Below are positions 1-16,760 of a stretch of 64,000 nt of DNA, piece after piece. Every line of letters begins with the position of its first letter. The stretch's first letter is position 1. The notes under the pieces are model-generated. The model searched no databases. It was not told where the DNA came from and was given only the letters and a program-made list of their open reading frames with translations. This stretch comes from Dipylidium caninum (Eukaryota; Platyhelminthes; Cestoda; Cyclophyllidea; Dipylidiidae), in assembly GCA_017562135.1 (NCBI GenBank), contig QEYB01000388.1:434001-498000 (forward strand). The letters are read 5' to 3'. Made by a program: the position numbers and the translations under genes.

Positions 1-384
1 GCTTCACGTTTCTATATCTGGATGATTATTTCATACCAGAAAGGCTGTAGAAATCTCCTTTTAAGAGCTATTAGTTGTAGACTAGGGGAACCACCCTCGG
101 ACATTTTCCACTGTGAACATACTCCTTTTAATGCTTCCACATGGCCGTCTTTGTGAGTCATCCTCACTTCCTACGGGGACGGGAATTAGCTGGTGGCTTT
201 TTATCTTTTGGTATTTGGCACATTATGACATTTTTTTGTTTTCACAAAGGTCTTATCTTGGTGTCTTCTTGAATTGTTTTGAAATACTGGACACATGTGC
301 GCTGATGGTTTGGTCTTCTGTTGATTGGTGTCTTAAGTAGCGTTGTAAGTAATGAGCGCTGCCATTCCGCATAGGTTTACTCAG

Positions 385-1895
385 ACACACAGTGGTTGGC
401 GCGATGGATAAGCAAGGTTGCTAAAGGGCGTCTCTCCTTATTCCTCCGAAACTCTCCACGCCGAGGCCGAAGCAACAATACAGATGTCAGCCATCATCTG
501 CGGTCCTCGACTAGAGCGTCTGTACACAGACTTCAGTAAGTTTAGGCGACTGGATATGTTGACACTGTTCTAGTAAGCCCACATTTTCCTAGTCACTATC
601 CGCACTGTACCAGTATGTTTTTTGGATAAATGAAACGAATTCATTGCTGGGCCATGATTCACTGTTATCAAGGACGCCACAGCGGATTACCACTTAGTCG
701 GATTACAGGCCCTGATGTTTTTAGCATAACACGATAATGTTGTAAATGGTTCAGCCAAACCTATTTTTAAGGTAATACGTTCGTTATTTTATTGGGGCGC
801 TTTTGACCACCATGTTAGCAAGACTTACCATCTAAGATAATTATGAAGTACAATTAGTACATCGTGAGGATCTAAAATTTTCCAACGGTTGCTGATTCTC
901 TATTATGGCAATATTTGTAGAGAAGTCGACATTGTATACTCAATTTGTGAGATTTTCATTTTTTCTTCAATATCTTCTGTTTGAATTTCTAACGAAACTT
1001 ATTTTCCTTCTCTTTTTTTGTTTCACGATCACCTCCAGCGAAGACGACAGTGGTAAGATCCCATTCTTTCTTGAATATGCTTTCTATACTATTCGTTTCT
1101 GTTAGCCTCGTTTTTTTAATAGCATAATCATACGGACGTAGTCACCTACCACCTCTGACAATTTTGTGCGGCTTTTAGCTCCCTTGTGTGGCTAGAAATA
1201 TGATAAAATTAGTCCGTTATTCTTTCTTATCGGTAAATTCTTAAAAAAAATTTAAGTTAAGTCGCCAAATATGACTTCGCGTTGCTATAACTTCAGCTTC
1301 TTTACTGTATGTATTAGTGTAACTTGAACTTAGTGTAAATAATAGTAGCGGTGGATTTAGTAATATACAAGAATATTTTTATGCTACTTATTATTTGGTG
1401 GTTTCAACAGCTATTCCTGAAACAGTCAACAACTCTGGCGTCGTAGAACAGGAGGAGGAGGAAGAAGAAGAAGAAGAAGATAATAGCGGGATGGGAGCAA
1501 TGAACGTTCGGCTTAATAGCAGGCGAAGAGTCCGAACTTCCCGCAGTCGAAAAACCCGGCGGTCATTGCGAAATCGTGGGACTTTTGATAGTACTACTTC
1601 CTCCACTTCCAGCACCTTTGCTTCTACTTCAGCGAGATATTCGACACGCCGACGCTCTTTGCGTAACGTTGGTGCTCGGAAAGTACGCAGACGCAATCTC
1701 AGGCGTCGACTGTACCGTAGACAAAACGAGGCGGTGCAGGGGCGATGTTTAAGACCAAGACGTAATGCGGCTGCCGCGGTTCGACACTACTGCGAAGTAG
1801 ATGATGAAGATGATGAAGAAGGGGAAGAGGAGGAGGAGGAGGAGCCTTTTTCAAATGATGAGGAAATTGATGACGACGTTGAGGAAGAAGATTAG
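385..1895 (+). CDS. 3' end of an unidentified basic/acidic nuclear-type protein
   Basis: Three exons join in one open frame: 385-535 (after TTTACTCAG, donor GTAAGT), 1039-1052 (14-base microexon between CTCCAG and GTAAGA) and 1411-1895 (after TTTCAACAG, stop TAG 1893-1895). The joins keep phase: 151 bases leave two over, the microexon leaves one, and the last exon reads on as AIPETVNN. The encoded tail is about 216 residues. It has Arg/Ser-rich stretches (RRVRTSRSRKTRRSLRNR), a run of nine glutamates near 1450 and an acidic end (DDVEEED). This alternation of basic and acidic tracts is typical of chromatin or RNA-binding proteins, but there is no catalytic motif and I do not recognise the family. 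A BRWD/PHIP-type tail is possible but unproven. The 5' part lies outside the window or in bases 1-384. Confidence 0.6.
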
Positions 1896-3602
1896 GGTTC
1901 AGGAAATTGTCGTCTTGAGATAGTTGTTTTAGGTGATTTGAATTTGTGTATTGTGTACATAAAATAGATTTAACTTTTATAATGCGTTGAGATTTCTTCT
2001 TTTTACGGAGGCGGTGCTGAGGGGAACATGGTGCGGAAACGGCAAATATAGCTGAATATGATTGAAAGTGGACGTTTTAGCCTGACAATAATTTTTGCGC
2101 TGGCTTGAAGAAGATTCCGAAATATTTAGGACAAACTATTTGTAGAATTCAGTGCATTCGTGTTGCATCGTGAAGGTTACCTACGAGGCCTGGTACATCA
2201 CTTTCCCTAAGCCGTTCTTCGGTCCGTGGAAGACATGCCGTTAATAATAGGCAAGACTAGTTACCAGGTGCAGGCTTGCCAAAAGTTGGGCATGATTGGA
2301 AGGCCGTACTGTCAAGCGGAGCTGGGAGGCGTCTAGAGTGAGTCCATTGTTAAAATATGTTGGTGTTTTGGGACTGTCATCTGGTTTGCTATTAGTCCTT
2401 CACCAAGGTGTGTTTCACGCAATTTTATTGCGTATTTGCTTTAAAAAGATAGCACAGTTTATGAGGTGAGACTCCATTTCAGAAGTTCAGGGATAGTCGA
2501 AGTTGATCTATTTTTATTGGAGAAGAATTGCGTTAGGGAAACGTGCGTTCATATACGGATAGAAATAAGTTATGTGGATTAGGTAGACTTAGCATTCAAA
2601 AGTTAGATGGTACGGCAAATTAAGAAAGGCGCGCCAACAAAGATAATAATGTGTACACGAATGAATTCATTACTTGTGTCCCTCGTGTACGAAAAATAAT
2701 TACAAATGGTAGCCTCTGTTGGTACATGGGAGGCAACAGTCAATAAGGAACGAATACATTACGTTTCCTCGAGAGAATATTACAATCGTAGTTGATAAAC
2801 TATGGCAACAATAGTTGGACTATGACAACCTTATAAATTTACAAACTCCAAGACTGCACTTTACGTTCATGGGCACCACTTTAAAAAACCACGATGTCAC
2901 CCTAAGAAAACTGAAAAATTTTCCAACCGATCCTCACATTAGCGGGATTGATGACGATTCAATAGTGGGAGAATGTAAAAGGAGAGTAATTTGGTACTGC
3001 GGTTAGAATTTTGAGGCAGATAAGTAAGACTGTAGCAGTGCACTACATACACAAAAGGGTTTACTTTGGTGTAAACCCCCAGATATTGTAATGATACGTT
3101 CTGCAGTATAACTGTGGGATTAGTCACTATTATTTGAAGGCATATTAATTAAAGGCTCAAGTTAGAAAGTGCCAATGTCAAACAAAAAAAACTGAATTGG
3201 GGCACATTTCCTGTTTTATAAACTGTGCTGCAAAGTCATAAAAAGTGTTTCTTCAGTGCCAAGTATATTACTCGCTGTCATTTAAGCAACCATAGATCAC
3301 CACTGAGTAACGCTGTTACATGTAGATATAGCACTTTGATGGGGCTAAAATATGGTAACTTTATGAATAAATGCAAATGATATTGTTTTAGTAATTTAAC
3401 TGCCAATGCGCTCGAACTAAGCACGCTTATTTGTGTTTGAAGCGCCAAGTTGTCTGTCGGCCGAACTTTGCGTGTTGCTCGTAGAAGAACTCCGAAAAGA
3501 TTTTTATGAGTCCTGGTCAGACACACTAATCAAGGTGGGGTCTCAGTGGTGTGATTCTTTATTGTTTTTGTCTCTCCACCGTTTCTTCGTTAACTTCGTG
3601 GG
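1896..3602. other. Intergenic spacer, no gene seen
   Basis: AT-rich sequence between the gene ending at 1895 and the SPG7-like start at 3603. Only short chance reading frames are present, none with a recognisable motif or good splice sites. The promoter and 5' leader of the SPG7-like gene should lie in the last few hundred bases, but I cannot point to a defined element. Confidence 0.4.
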
Positions 3603-9009
<5,407 letters not shown>

Positions 9010-9788
9010 TGCTGCCCCAACAAATGCCACTAGCCTCTCCTTGTACCGTTTGCTTTTGTACTCGTCAGCTACTGCAACCCTTCCGCTTGCTGTGACTTCT
9101 GCTTTGGAATCGTGGACGTTGGGCGAGTTCCTCAAATGATCTGTATTCCTGGTCATCTAAGGCAGAACTTAGATGAGCTGTCCTTATCTCTTAAATCTAA
9201 ATACAACTCTTCGTAGTCTTGAACTGTCCCTTCCGAAGGATGATAGAAAATTCCTACTAAGGCAAATAGTAGGATTTCGGGGTAGTTGGCAAAAGATGTC
9301 GGCTAGGCCCTTGGTTTGATTTAAATGAGCTGGCGAACTCTCACCTAGGCTCTACAATTCAGGTAAATAAGGTGGTGTTTAAGGATTGAATGGCCTGGCG
9401 GTGAGAGCACAAATTAGGTCGGATATGAGGCTTCCTCGAAATTTTGGTTAAAGAGGATGAGGTGGAGGTAATTACGAGGATTCAGCGACTAGTTTCTGCC
9501 AATGTTGAGCAATATTTTTCCTTGAGTATTCCGTGTAATTATTCGTTTGGTAAGGGGGATCTAACTTCCCACGTATGGCCCAAAGGCAAGTCCAACAGAA
9601 TTATTACTGTTTGGATAGTAATATCAATTCGGCGGTAGAATTAAGCACAAAAACCCGGAGACGTCCACCGATGAACCACTATCAGACAATTAGTTTCAAT
9701 GAAATAAGTTGAAAAAAAAACAGATTCTGTTACATTACCCACTTCTATGTGGTAAGTAAATCACCTCGAGTGCTCGACATAAATGGAA
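9010..9788. other. Spacer between convergent genes
   Basis: Holds the 3' ends of the SPG7-like gene (+) and the PLAC8-like gene (-). No convincing coding exon or canonical AATAAA close to the SPG7-like stop was seen. Confidence 0.35.
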
Positions 9789-10334
9789 TCAACCGCCCCC
9801 TTTGTTTCGTTCTATAAGTACGGCACGGGCTTCGGTGAGGAGTTGAATTGCGACACATGGATACAAGAGTAAAGAGAGTAAGCAATCTAGTATGAAATTG
9901 CCATTAATGCCCATTCTCTTGCGAAATTTGCGTCTAACCTTGCAGAGAATGCAGGAACACAGACAGCAAGTGGCTATTGGGACGTGACAAGCAGCGCAGA
10001 GAAATGAGATCGGTTGGCGATAGCCCATAGCGCGAAAAATATTCTCAAAGGCTAGTAAGGGGAGACAGCAAAAGAAGACACAGTTGCCCAAACCAACATA
10101 GGTCGACACCACGAAAAGGGAGTACCGAAAACGACCTGGTCTTCTTGGTGGAGGGGTAGGATATTCACGTTTGCGGTGGCTGGATAACTGCGGCTGCCCT
10201 CGATTGTCGGTGTTACTGCTGTTGTATGTCGATGTAACGGCTGTAGTAGCGGTAGTACTTGCATCGGACTCTGTTGACAGACTGCGTAACCCTAGCTCCA
10301 AATCCTTAATAGAAATGGCGTTGTGTTTCACCAT
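9789..10334 (-). CDS. PLAC8-like cysteine-rich protein
   Basis: Single-exon frame of 181 residues. The first ~75 residues are Ser/Thr-rich and polar, with a proline/arginine patch (TPPPRRPGRF). The rest is hydrophobic and cysteine-rich: NCVFFCCLPLLAF, then CHVPIATCCLCSCILC, then KVRRKFRKRMGINGN followed by DCLLSLLLYPCVAIQ. That order (Cys cluster, basic stretch, Y/M-G-I-x-G, D-C, P-C-A-x-x-Q) is the PLAC8 family signature. Several of the usual paired cysteines of the second cluster are replaced by leucines, so it is a divergent member. Family proteins are small membrane-associated factors linked to cysteine-rich lipid or ion handling; the exact role here is unknown. It is convergent with the SPG7-like gene and oriented like the RBFA-like gene behind it. 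Confidence 0.65.
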   Translation of the reverse strand: MVKHNAISIKDLELGLRSLSTESDASTTATTAVTSTYNSSNTDNRGQPQLSSHRKREYPTPPPRRPGRFRYSLFVVSTYVGLGNCVFFCCLPLLAFENIFRAMGYRQPISFLCAACHVPIATCCLCSCILCKVRRKFRKRMGINGNFILDCLLSLLLYPCVAIQLLTEARAVLIERNKGGG

Positions 10335-10975
10335 GTCATGTGATATCGATCATGCTTTCTCCAATCTCCACGTGCCTAAAATTGCTGGCACATCCCATGA
10401 CCACGCTCAAACGGTATTAATCCCTAGTTATTCAAATTCTTATAAGGCCAATATGTGATTTTACAGTCAGCCTTCCAGTTCATATCACTCGGTCCGAAAA
10501 ACACCACAAGTCTGCAAGATTTAGTCCCTTCAGTGCTAGTAAAATTATAGGTCAAGCTGGAATACGGTTGACGGGAGAGAATAGTCGCTAAACTTTGAAG
10601 GAAAGCTAACATGCTTTGTTACTCTGGTCGCAAGCAATATTAAATCGTGATTAAAAGGATCAGTAGCCCACTATAGGGATACCAAAAGAAAACTAAATAC
10701 TTGATACGGTCCTCCAATAATTTTCAGTAGCAAAACTAAATCTGACGATTTACAGTGAACTAAGAGACTAGCACTCTCTAGATATAATATTCGACACTGT
10801 ATAAGAAAAGATACCTTAGGGGAGAATTAACCTTTATGGTAACACTGGGAAAGCAATCAACTAGGAAGCCCACCTCAAAACTTAATGGCCATATATAATC
10901 AACCAATGGTAATTGAAGTTGAGGCATTCCAAATGCTTCTAACAATAGGTAAGGTAAAATAGGGCTACAAGAATG
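10335..10975. other. Spacer, no gene seen
   Basis: Lies between the PLAC8-like start and the RBFA-like stop. It contains a 62-codon minus-strand frame (10424-10612) without recognisable motifs, which I treat as chance. The promoter of the PLAC8-like gene should be here. Confidence 0.3.
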
Positions 10976-11777
10976 TTAATCCAAGTCCTCCATTTCCTTT
11001 TGGAGATGCCATAAACCCAGGGACCTATGTAAATGCTTTCGTTCACGCCTTGCAATTAACCTGGCATTATGCTGTTCTCGCCACATTTTGACCCATTTCG
11101 CTGTTTGTGAAGATTGCGATCCCTTCTCCCGAAAGTAGTCTGTACTCGAATTCGTCTTGTCAACTATCGCAGTAACGGATCGGCATTTACTTTTTATTTC
11201 TTCCATATACTTATCCCATGGAAGGCCGTAAACATTATTGGGTTTGATAATTTCGCAAGGATCTTCGTCAATTTGATCTTCTGTTGAGACTGTCTAGGGC
11301 AAAATTAACTAGGCGAACAACTCACCTTAAGATCTGAAGGAGCGCGAATAAAGGTAAGATAGGGGATTTTCCGAAAAACATTTTCGTGAGCTAAACGTTC
11401 CCTGATCGTTTTATTAGAGTTTTCCAAAAATACGTCGACTTCCTGACGCGTTACATGATGGGGATTTGCGGGGATGGTCCAAAATACCGTGAGATTGCGA
11501 CAATTCGGTGAAGAAGCCAACTAAAAATTTAGATTATTATTCAATACCAAAACTCGCTAACTGCAATAAAAAATCGACTCACGCTCGTGACTTGGATTTG
11601 GTACCTACCAGCATCGAGAGTGTCCAGAATCATCTGAAGTCGACGTTTGTGCTTTCGCATAAGGCGGACTTCGTCATTTTTCGTTTGAGTCGAAAGTTCA
11701 ACGAAAAGGTCATCATCAGTCCTCACAGGACTTGAGAATTTAGATACGTTGAATACATTGACAACAGGATCAGGACA
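10976..11777 (-). CDS. RBFA: RBFA-like mitochondrial ribosome-binding factor A (3' part)
   Basis: Three exons join in phase 0: 11777-11583, 11520-11326 and 11293-10976. Introns are only 62 and 32 bases, with donors GTGAGT and GTGAGT and acceptors TTTTTAG and CCCTAG. The joined product has a basic helix (RKHKRRLQMILDTLDAGRYQ), then SPNCRNLTVFW and, about 40 residues on, VFRKIPYLTFIRA. These are the helix, the conserved strand after the kinked 'S-P-x-x-R' turn, and the closing strand of the RbfA KH-like fold, which binds the small ribosomal subunit near helix 1 during 16S/12S maturation. The C-terminal extension (about 105 residues, charged) resembles the metazoan mitochondrial form more than the short bacterial one. 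The 5' exons are not settled; the minus-strand exons at 12313-13215 could belong to the same gene or to a neighbour. Confidence 0.65.
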
Positions 11778-12312
11778 CTGGAGTGAAGGTAGCACACGCT
11801 TGAACATCCCACATTACCATTGGTTAATTTTAGCAAGGTTAGTTTGTGAAGGTAGCACTGCCTATAAGAAAATATCACTACCAAAGTCGCAATTATACCA
11901 AATCAAATAAAGTCAATCTTACGTTGATTGATATGATGCATTTCAATTTTGCAGTTTGATCCTATGATGAAATGACAAAAATCTTACATACATTTTTGAC
12001 GTATTGGTGTGGCACCTACGCAGCTTCGTTAGTCTGCAACAATATCATAACGAAGATGCAAATCTTGTATTGATTTTGCCAGGCGACATAAAACAATTGT
12101 AGGGTCTAGCGGAAAGGTCTGTCACCTTTGCCATGAAACAAAATGCAATTTTTTCTTACTGGCTATAAACTTTATTTATTGATGCAATTGTCATTCTTGT
12201 TAACAACTCCTTGCAAGTGTGAGAACAGTTTGAATGCTCCAAACTTAGCAATGCTATGTGATTTGATTCAAAAAGCTGAATTGGTGATTGCTTAATACCT
12301 TTTATCTTTCAC

Positions 12313-13215
12313 CAATTTTTAGCCAGTCAAAACATTTGCCCGGATAAAATAACTGGTAGTCGGAGTGCACAAAGTCCGGCAGAGGAGGAGAAGGGGCAGA
12401 ATCCCTTGGTTTCCTCTTGCGCTTTTTCGACGAGTCTCCAAGTCAGCAATTTGTCTGGCATCATTATATAGTAAGATGTCCTACTTTTAATCGTCGGCGG
12501 CCTCCCTTTTTGCACTGATTTTCCCAAGGTATCCACGTACTGAAAACTCTTCCCCAACTTGAGCTTTCCATTCGGCTTGAAAGGCTAATAATATTTCGTC
12601 CTTTGAGTGTCCCACCATACACACAACATACTATTTTTCAGAGCCAAATTTGAACTAAGGGTGGGAGGGCTCTGTTTTCCGGCTTCATTAAACGGTCTTT
12701 TCCTCACGAATTTTTCGTAAGCAATACACCTTTTTCCCCAGTTACCATCCTGTTTAAGAAGGGCTCGATTTTGTTCCGAGCAAACAAATGTGAATATGAG
12801 GACGACCACCAACTTAACCACCCGGCCACCACACCATTCGTATCCGATGAGTATGGTTTCCAATGGTTTGCCAAGCTTAATTAAACCTCTCTGCCATCTC
12901 CCATGTTGTCAGAAAAGGAAATTTCTTCCAACATGGTTTTAACAGCATCGTCATCGAGCAAAGACGCTCGTTCACAAAGTGGCTTATGAGTAAGGTCGAA
13001 TCTTCATTTAGCGGTAGGCAAAAAAATAAAAACAAGTCGAACGATTTAATGACAGCCTTAATCAACTCCAAGTAAAGGCTATGCATATGTACGAGAGGTG
13101 AAGATTGAATAAAACTACCTCTGCAACTTGCTACGACGATTATGTGGTTCGGCAACTCATCGTCGCATGAGCATTCGTCTCCTCTTCCGTTATTTCGCCT
13201 TGAGCAGCATCCTCT
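12313..13215 (-). CDS. Unidentified multi-exon gene
   Basis: Four probable exons: 13215-13119, 12982-12887, 12749-12632 and 12584-12313. The last three join in phase, with acceptors CATAAG, TTAAACAG and TATTAG and donors GTTTAA and GTATGT. The frame starts acidic (EEETNAHA, LLDDDAVKTMLEEISF), passes through AYEKFVRKRPFNEAGK and WKAQVGEEFSVRGYLGKI, and ends with a nuclear-localisation-like cluster KKRKRKPRD before PDFVHSDYQLFYPGK. Reading the last exon requires two one-base slips at T5 runs on the + strand (12507-12511 and 12423-12427). I do not recognise the family and no start codon is assigned. It may be the 5' part of the RBFA-like gene, but the phase at 12313 (one base over) does not match the exon at 11777 directly. 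Confidence 0.4.
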
Positions 13216-13879
13216 CTGTTGTGAAAATAGTGAGGAATTATTAACTTTAGCTTTCCAATTCAAGATAAGCGAACTCTGAGTGTGATATACTGAATCGTGA
13301 TATCAACTAGTGAAAATAAGTCGCCTCTTTGTACGATGTCATGGCGTTCAAAAAATACAAAATTGAGCATCAAGAGTAACGTCACCTAACGCGCTTAACA
13401 AGGAGTCAGACAAACTCCTACGACCAAAAGTATGCAGAGGTTTTCGGAAATCAATTTGTTCTGAAAGCACTTATTCCACAATGATATATGAATCAGAATG
13501 CAAAACTTTTTTTAATAACTTCTTAAACACTCTGTTTCTAAAAATAGTACGACTGCTCAGACATCACACGAAACAAGTTACACAAGTCGAAACCCAAAAA
13601 TAGCAGCCTAAAGCCAACGGGTCAACACAGCATGGGAAAGTTTCAATGACATCAGTGAGATAACACTAAGTAGTAATCGAAAAACAAAACCTGTTATCAG
13701 ATCAAATAAACTTCCAAAATATTGAGGAATAGTAGAATAGGTTACTCGTGTACGCCGAAGACTCATACAACTTGATGTACCTAACCCATTTTAAACAGAA
13801 ACCGAGTAAAGCCATAGCATTTCACGCATTATAATTTTTTTATAAAACACGTGCACGGAGAAAGGGGGCGTTATCCAAC
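13216..13879. other. Spacer downstream of SF3B4
   Basis: AT-rich, with no supported exon. It should contain the SF3B4 3' untranslated region on the minus strand. A TATAAA-type poly(A) variant is readable on the minus strand near 13840. Confidence 0.3.
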
Positions 13880-15176
13880 TTATATTATAGGCGGTGGTGG
13901 TGGTGGCGGGGGAATTCCCGCCCCTGCTAGGCCCCATGATTGCACTCCACCCGACAGTTGGGGCGGTGGGGGTGGCGGTGGAGGTGGGTGGAATGCCGCA
14001 TCAGCAGCGCCAAAAATGGATGACGGTGGTGGCGGAGGTGGAGGCGGAGGCATCAGCCCAGCGCCGGTCACCCCCAGCATCGGCGGCGGTGGTGGCGGTG
14101 GGGCCAAAGAGATCGCTGGAGGGGGTGGCGGTGGTGGCGGCATCAACATGGAGGCGGCACCAGCTGCGGTGAGCGTTGAGAACGCAGCTGGATGTTGCAC
14201 AGCGCCCGGGATGCCGGCCGTGGCCGCAGCCAAAAGGGTCGGAGGTGGTGGGGGTGGTGGAATCGGGGCATCTGCGAAATGTTGATGCGGACGCTCGGCC
14301 TGAAGGGAAAAAAGTGGATGGTAAAATGGAACAAAATAAGTAAATAATAGAAATTCCGTTACTTGAGAGAGGGGACTCTGGGCAGCCAGAAGACGCTCGG
14401 CCGCTGAACCATGACGCTCGCCTTTACTATCCTTCTTGAATGCGTAAGAAATGGTAATAGCCCGGTTGCAGAGATACTGCCCATTCATTGCTTCAATTGC
14501 TGCATCGCTGGCTTCAAAGCTGGCGTAATTTATAAAAGCGTAGCCTCTTGAGTTACCGGTCTCAGGATCTCGCATGATTTTAGGAGTTTGCAGAATGACA
14601 CCGAAGGCACTAAAAGTGTCGTAGAGTAGCTTTTCGTCAACCTCAGGATCTAGGTTGCCTATGAAAATGTTGGCACCGATATCCAGGTTCTTCTGATGAG
14701 CACTTGCTTTATTCACACGAATGGGTTTATTATAAAGTTTGATCATGTTCATTATCCGCATTGCATAATCTGCGTCTTCTTCGGATAAAAATTCGACGAA
14801 ACCGTACCTACAGCAAAGAGTAAAAAAGTAGGAAAGTGGCGTTGCTAAAAGGATTTATAAGTTACATGAGAATCTCAACAGTTGCTTTTCGTAGCAAGAC
14901 ATACCAGCATTATAGTTGAAAATTACAATAAGGCTTTTAAAAGTCGAGAACAAGGTAATCGTACAAAGAACCTCTAAGTCTACCAATTTGGGGAGGTGGC
15001 GAATCAACGTACCCCTGGTGTTGTCCGGTAATGCGGTCTTTGGGCATATGAACGTTGACAACTGGTCCAGCTTGAAGGAAAAGTTCCCAAAGTATTGCCT
15101 CAGAAGTTTTTTCATCGAGACCTCCTACATAGATTGTAGCGTCTTGGTTGCGCTCCTCTACGGGTCCGGTTGCCAT
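13880..15176 (-). CDS. SF3B4: Splicing factor 3B subunit 4 (SAP49)
   Basis: Component of the U2 snRNP SF3B complex, which holds U2 near the branch point. Three exons: 15176-15013, 14807-14363 and 14299-13880, about 342 residues. ATG 15176 opens a sequence close to other SF3B4 proteins ([20 protein letters not shown]). RRM1 has RNP2 IYVGGL and RNP1 GYGFVEFL across the first splice junction. RRM2 has IFIGNL and GYAFINY, followed by [20 protein letters not shown]. The donor of exon 1 is GTACGT and the second exon ends GTAACG. The C-terminus is compact, with six runs of seven to nine prolines separated by Ala/Gly-rich spacers, shorter than the roughly 200-residue Pro/Gly/His tail of vertebrates. 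The proline runs produce a spurious glycine-rich frame on the other strand. Confidence 0.95.
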
Positions 15177-16760
15177 TACATTCAATGCGAACACCACACC
15201 AACGAGGAGAGATTGAATAGCGCGCCATGAGAGCCAAAAAGTTAAATACCCTTTTCGTGGTTGATAACCCTCCTTGGATGTCTTACGAAATATACGATGA
15301 TAAGGGAACGGTGAAAATGCGTCCCCCACAGAAGATCTTTTACGATCAATACGCCATTCATGTTGCCTCATTGACACAGGGCAATTGAATATATAAATTT
15401 TCTCCCATTTTTTGGCAAATATATCATTAGATGTATAACTGCTCATACAAATTCGTCCTAACAAATTCTTTTTTTACTGTTCATGTGGGTAAGAATGGAA
15501 ACCTCATTGTTTATTTTGGGCAAGTCCCTTGACCTCCTTTCCTGCGGAACGATCGTCAGTTTGCGTAAGTATCGGCGGCAAACGTTGACATTGTTTCACT
15601 CATGCATCGAGTACAATAACTTGTTCTTGTTATTGAATATTTTTTTGGGGGAATACTCTTGAGGCATATTAGATAAGCAACATAATTGATTGTTCGACAG
15701 CGTTGAAAGTTCACCCGCGAATTTCTTCCCAAACACACTCACAAATTAAATTTGATTGCCGATAAAATGACAAATATAGCCTTAAAAACAAACCCGATGC
15801 TCTTACATCGCCAAACAAAAATGTTGCAGCTTATAAATTTGGCCTCCTTCTCTGTACGTAATGTTTAGTTGTTATTAGTATTTAGACAAGCAAATCTCTT
15901 TCAAAAATTGTATACCTATTCAAGGCACAAATAAGCTTTGCCGTTTCGCTAATGGCACCAGCTACCAAAATAGCTATGAAGTAATGATATATGTGCAATT
16001 ATCGGGTGGTAAGCATTCAAGTGGCTAAACTATTGTAGAAAAAAATCTTCTAGCAATTCAGCCTTTCCATGTCCTCATAGCATGCATCCGGCCTGGTCCG
16101 ACACACATAAAGGTATATGCTTTGTCGCCACTACCCCATATGTACGCTGCTGAAAATCCCTAGAGACGACCGGGTTGTGCTTCTTACTTTATAATATCAA
16201 CGGAGTGGGTCTTTTAAGTTTCTTCTAATTGAGATCTACTCTGTGGAAGCGATTTGTGTTCTAAGAGGCAACGTTTTATGATATATTTTGCTCTCATCAG
16301 GGTATGTTTTAGCCTTTCGTTTTAGTGCTAAATCAAGGCTTATCTCGCCTTGGTTGTTACTGTCGTCACTGGTAAAATCGAGCAATGTCCTAAACCAACA
16401 TGTAACACTTGGTTGTGCACAATCACCATACTGCCTTTCACTATCGAGTAAGTTCTAATACTTGGAGTAGGGTCTCTGCTGCGCCTGGTGCTTTCCTGTT
16501 TGACAAACTAGTTTTCTTCACGTCGCCTATAGTTAAGGCGAGTTAAGGGAAGTCGGTGGAACATCCTCAAGATTTGCCCTATTTCTATATTTTTAATACA
16601 CACATACAATATAAAGCCAATTTTCTTTTACGTAGTATTTCTTCATTAATGTGGAATAATAAAATTTGATTTGAAGGGTTATGAAAAATTAAACGAAACG
16701 CAATGGAGATTCCGATTAAGAAATTTTCACGATAATACGAGCCGACTGTATTGGAGAAGA
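15177..16760. other. Spacer between SF3B4 promoter and CREC gene 3' end
   Basis: About 1.6 kb without a supported exon. The part just above 15177 should be the SF3B4 promoter and leader. Reading frames here are short and show no motif. Confidence 0.35.
16592..16597 (-). promoter_or_regulatory. Possible poly(A) signal ATTAAA for the CREC gene
   Basis: TTTAAT on the + strand reads ATTAAA on the minus strand, about 165 bases beyond the stop codon of the EF-hand gene. It is the common second-choice poly(A) hexamer. The match is short, so this is only suggestive. Confidence 0.3.

Noticed and set aside
1391..1696. Serine/arginine-rich minus-strand frame
   Set aside because: Antisense shadow of the acidic and Arg-rich + exon, which has splice sites and frame continuity.
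12481..12489. Two in-frame stops (TAA, TAG) in the unidentified minus gene
   Set aside because: They appear only if the upstream frame is kept. A one-base slip at T5 12507-12511 moves to an open frame with better composition.
13851..14285. Glycine-rich 144-codon frame on the + strand
   Set aside because: It is the mirror of the proline runs of SF3B4 on the minus strand, which has clear homology.
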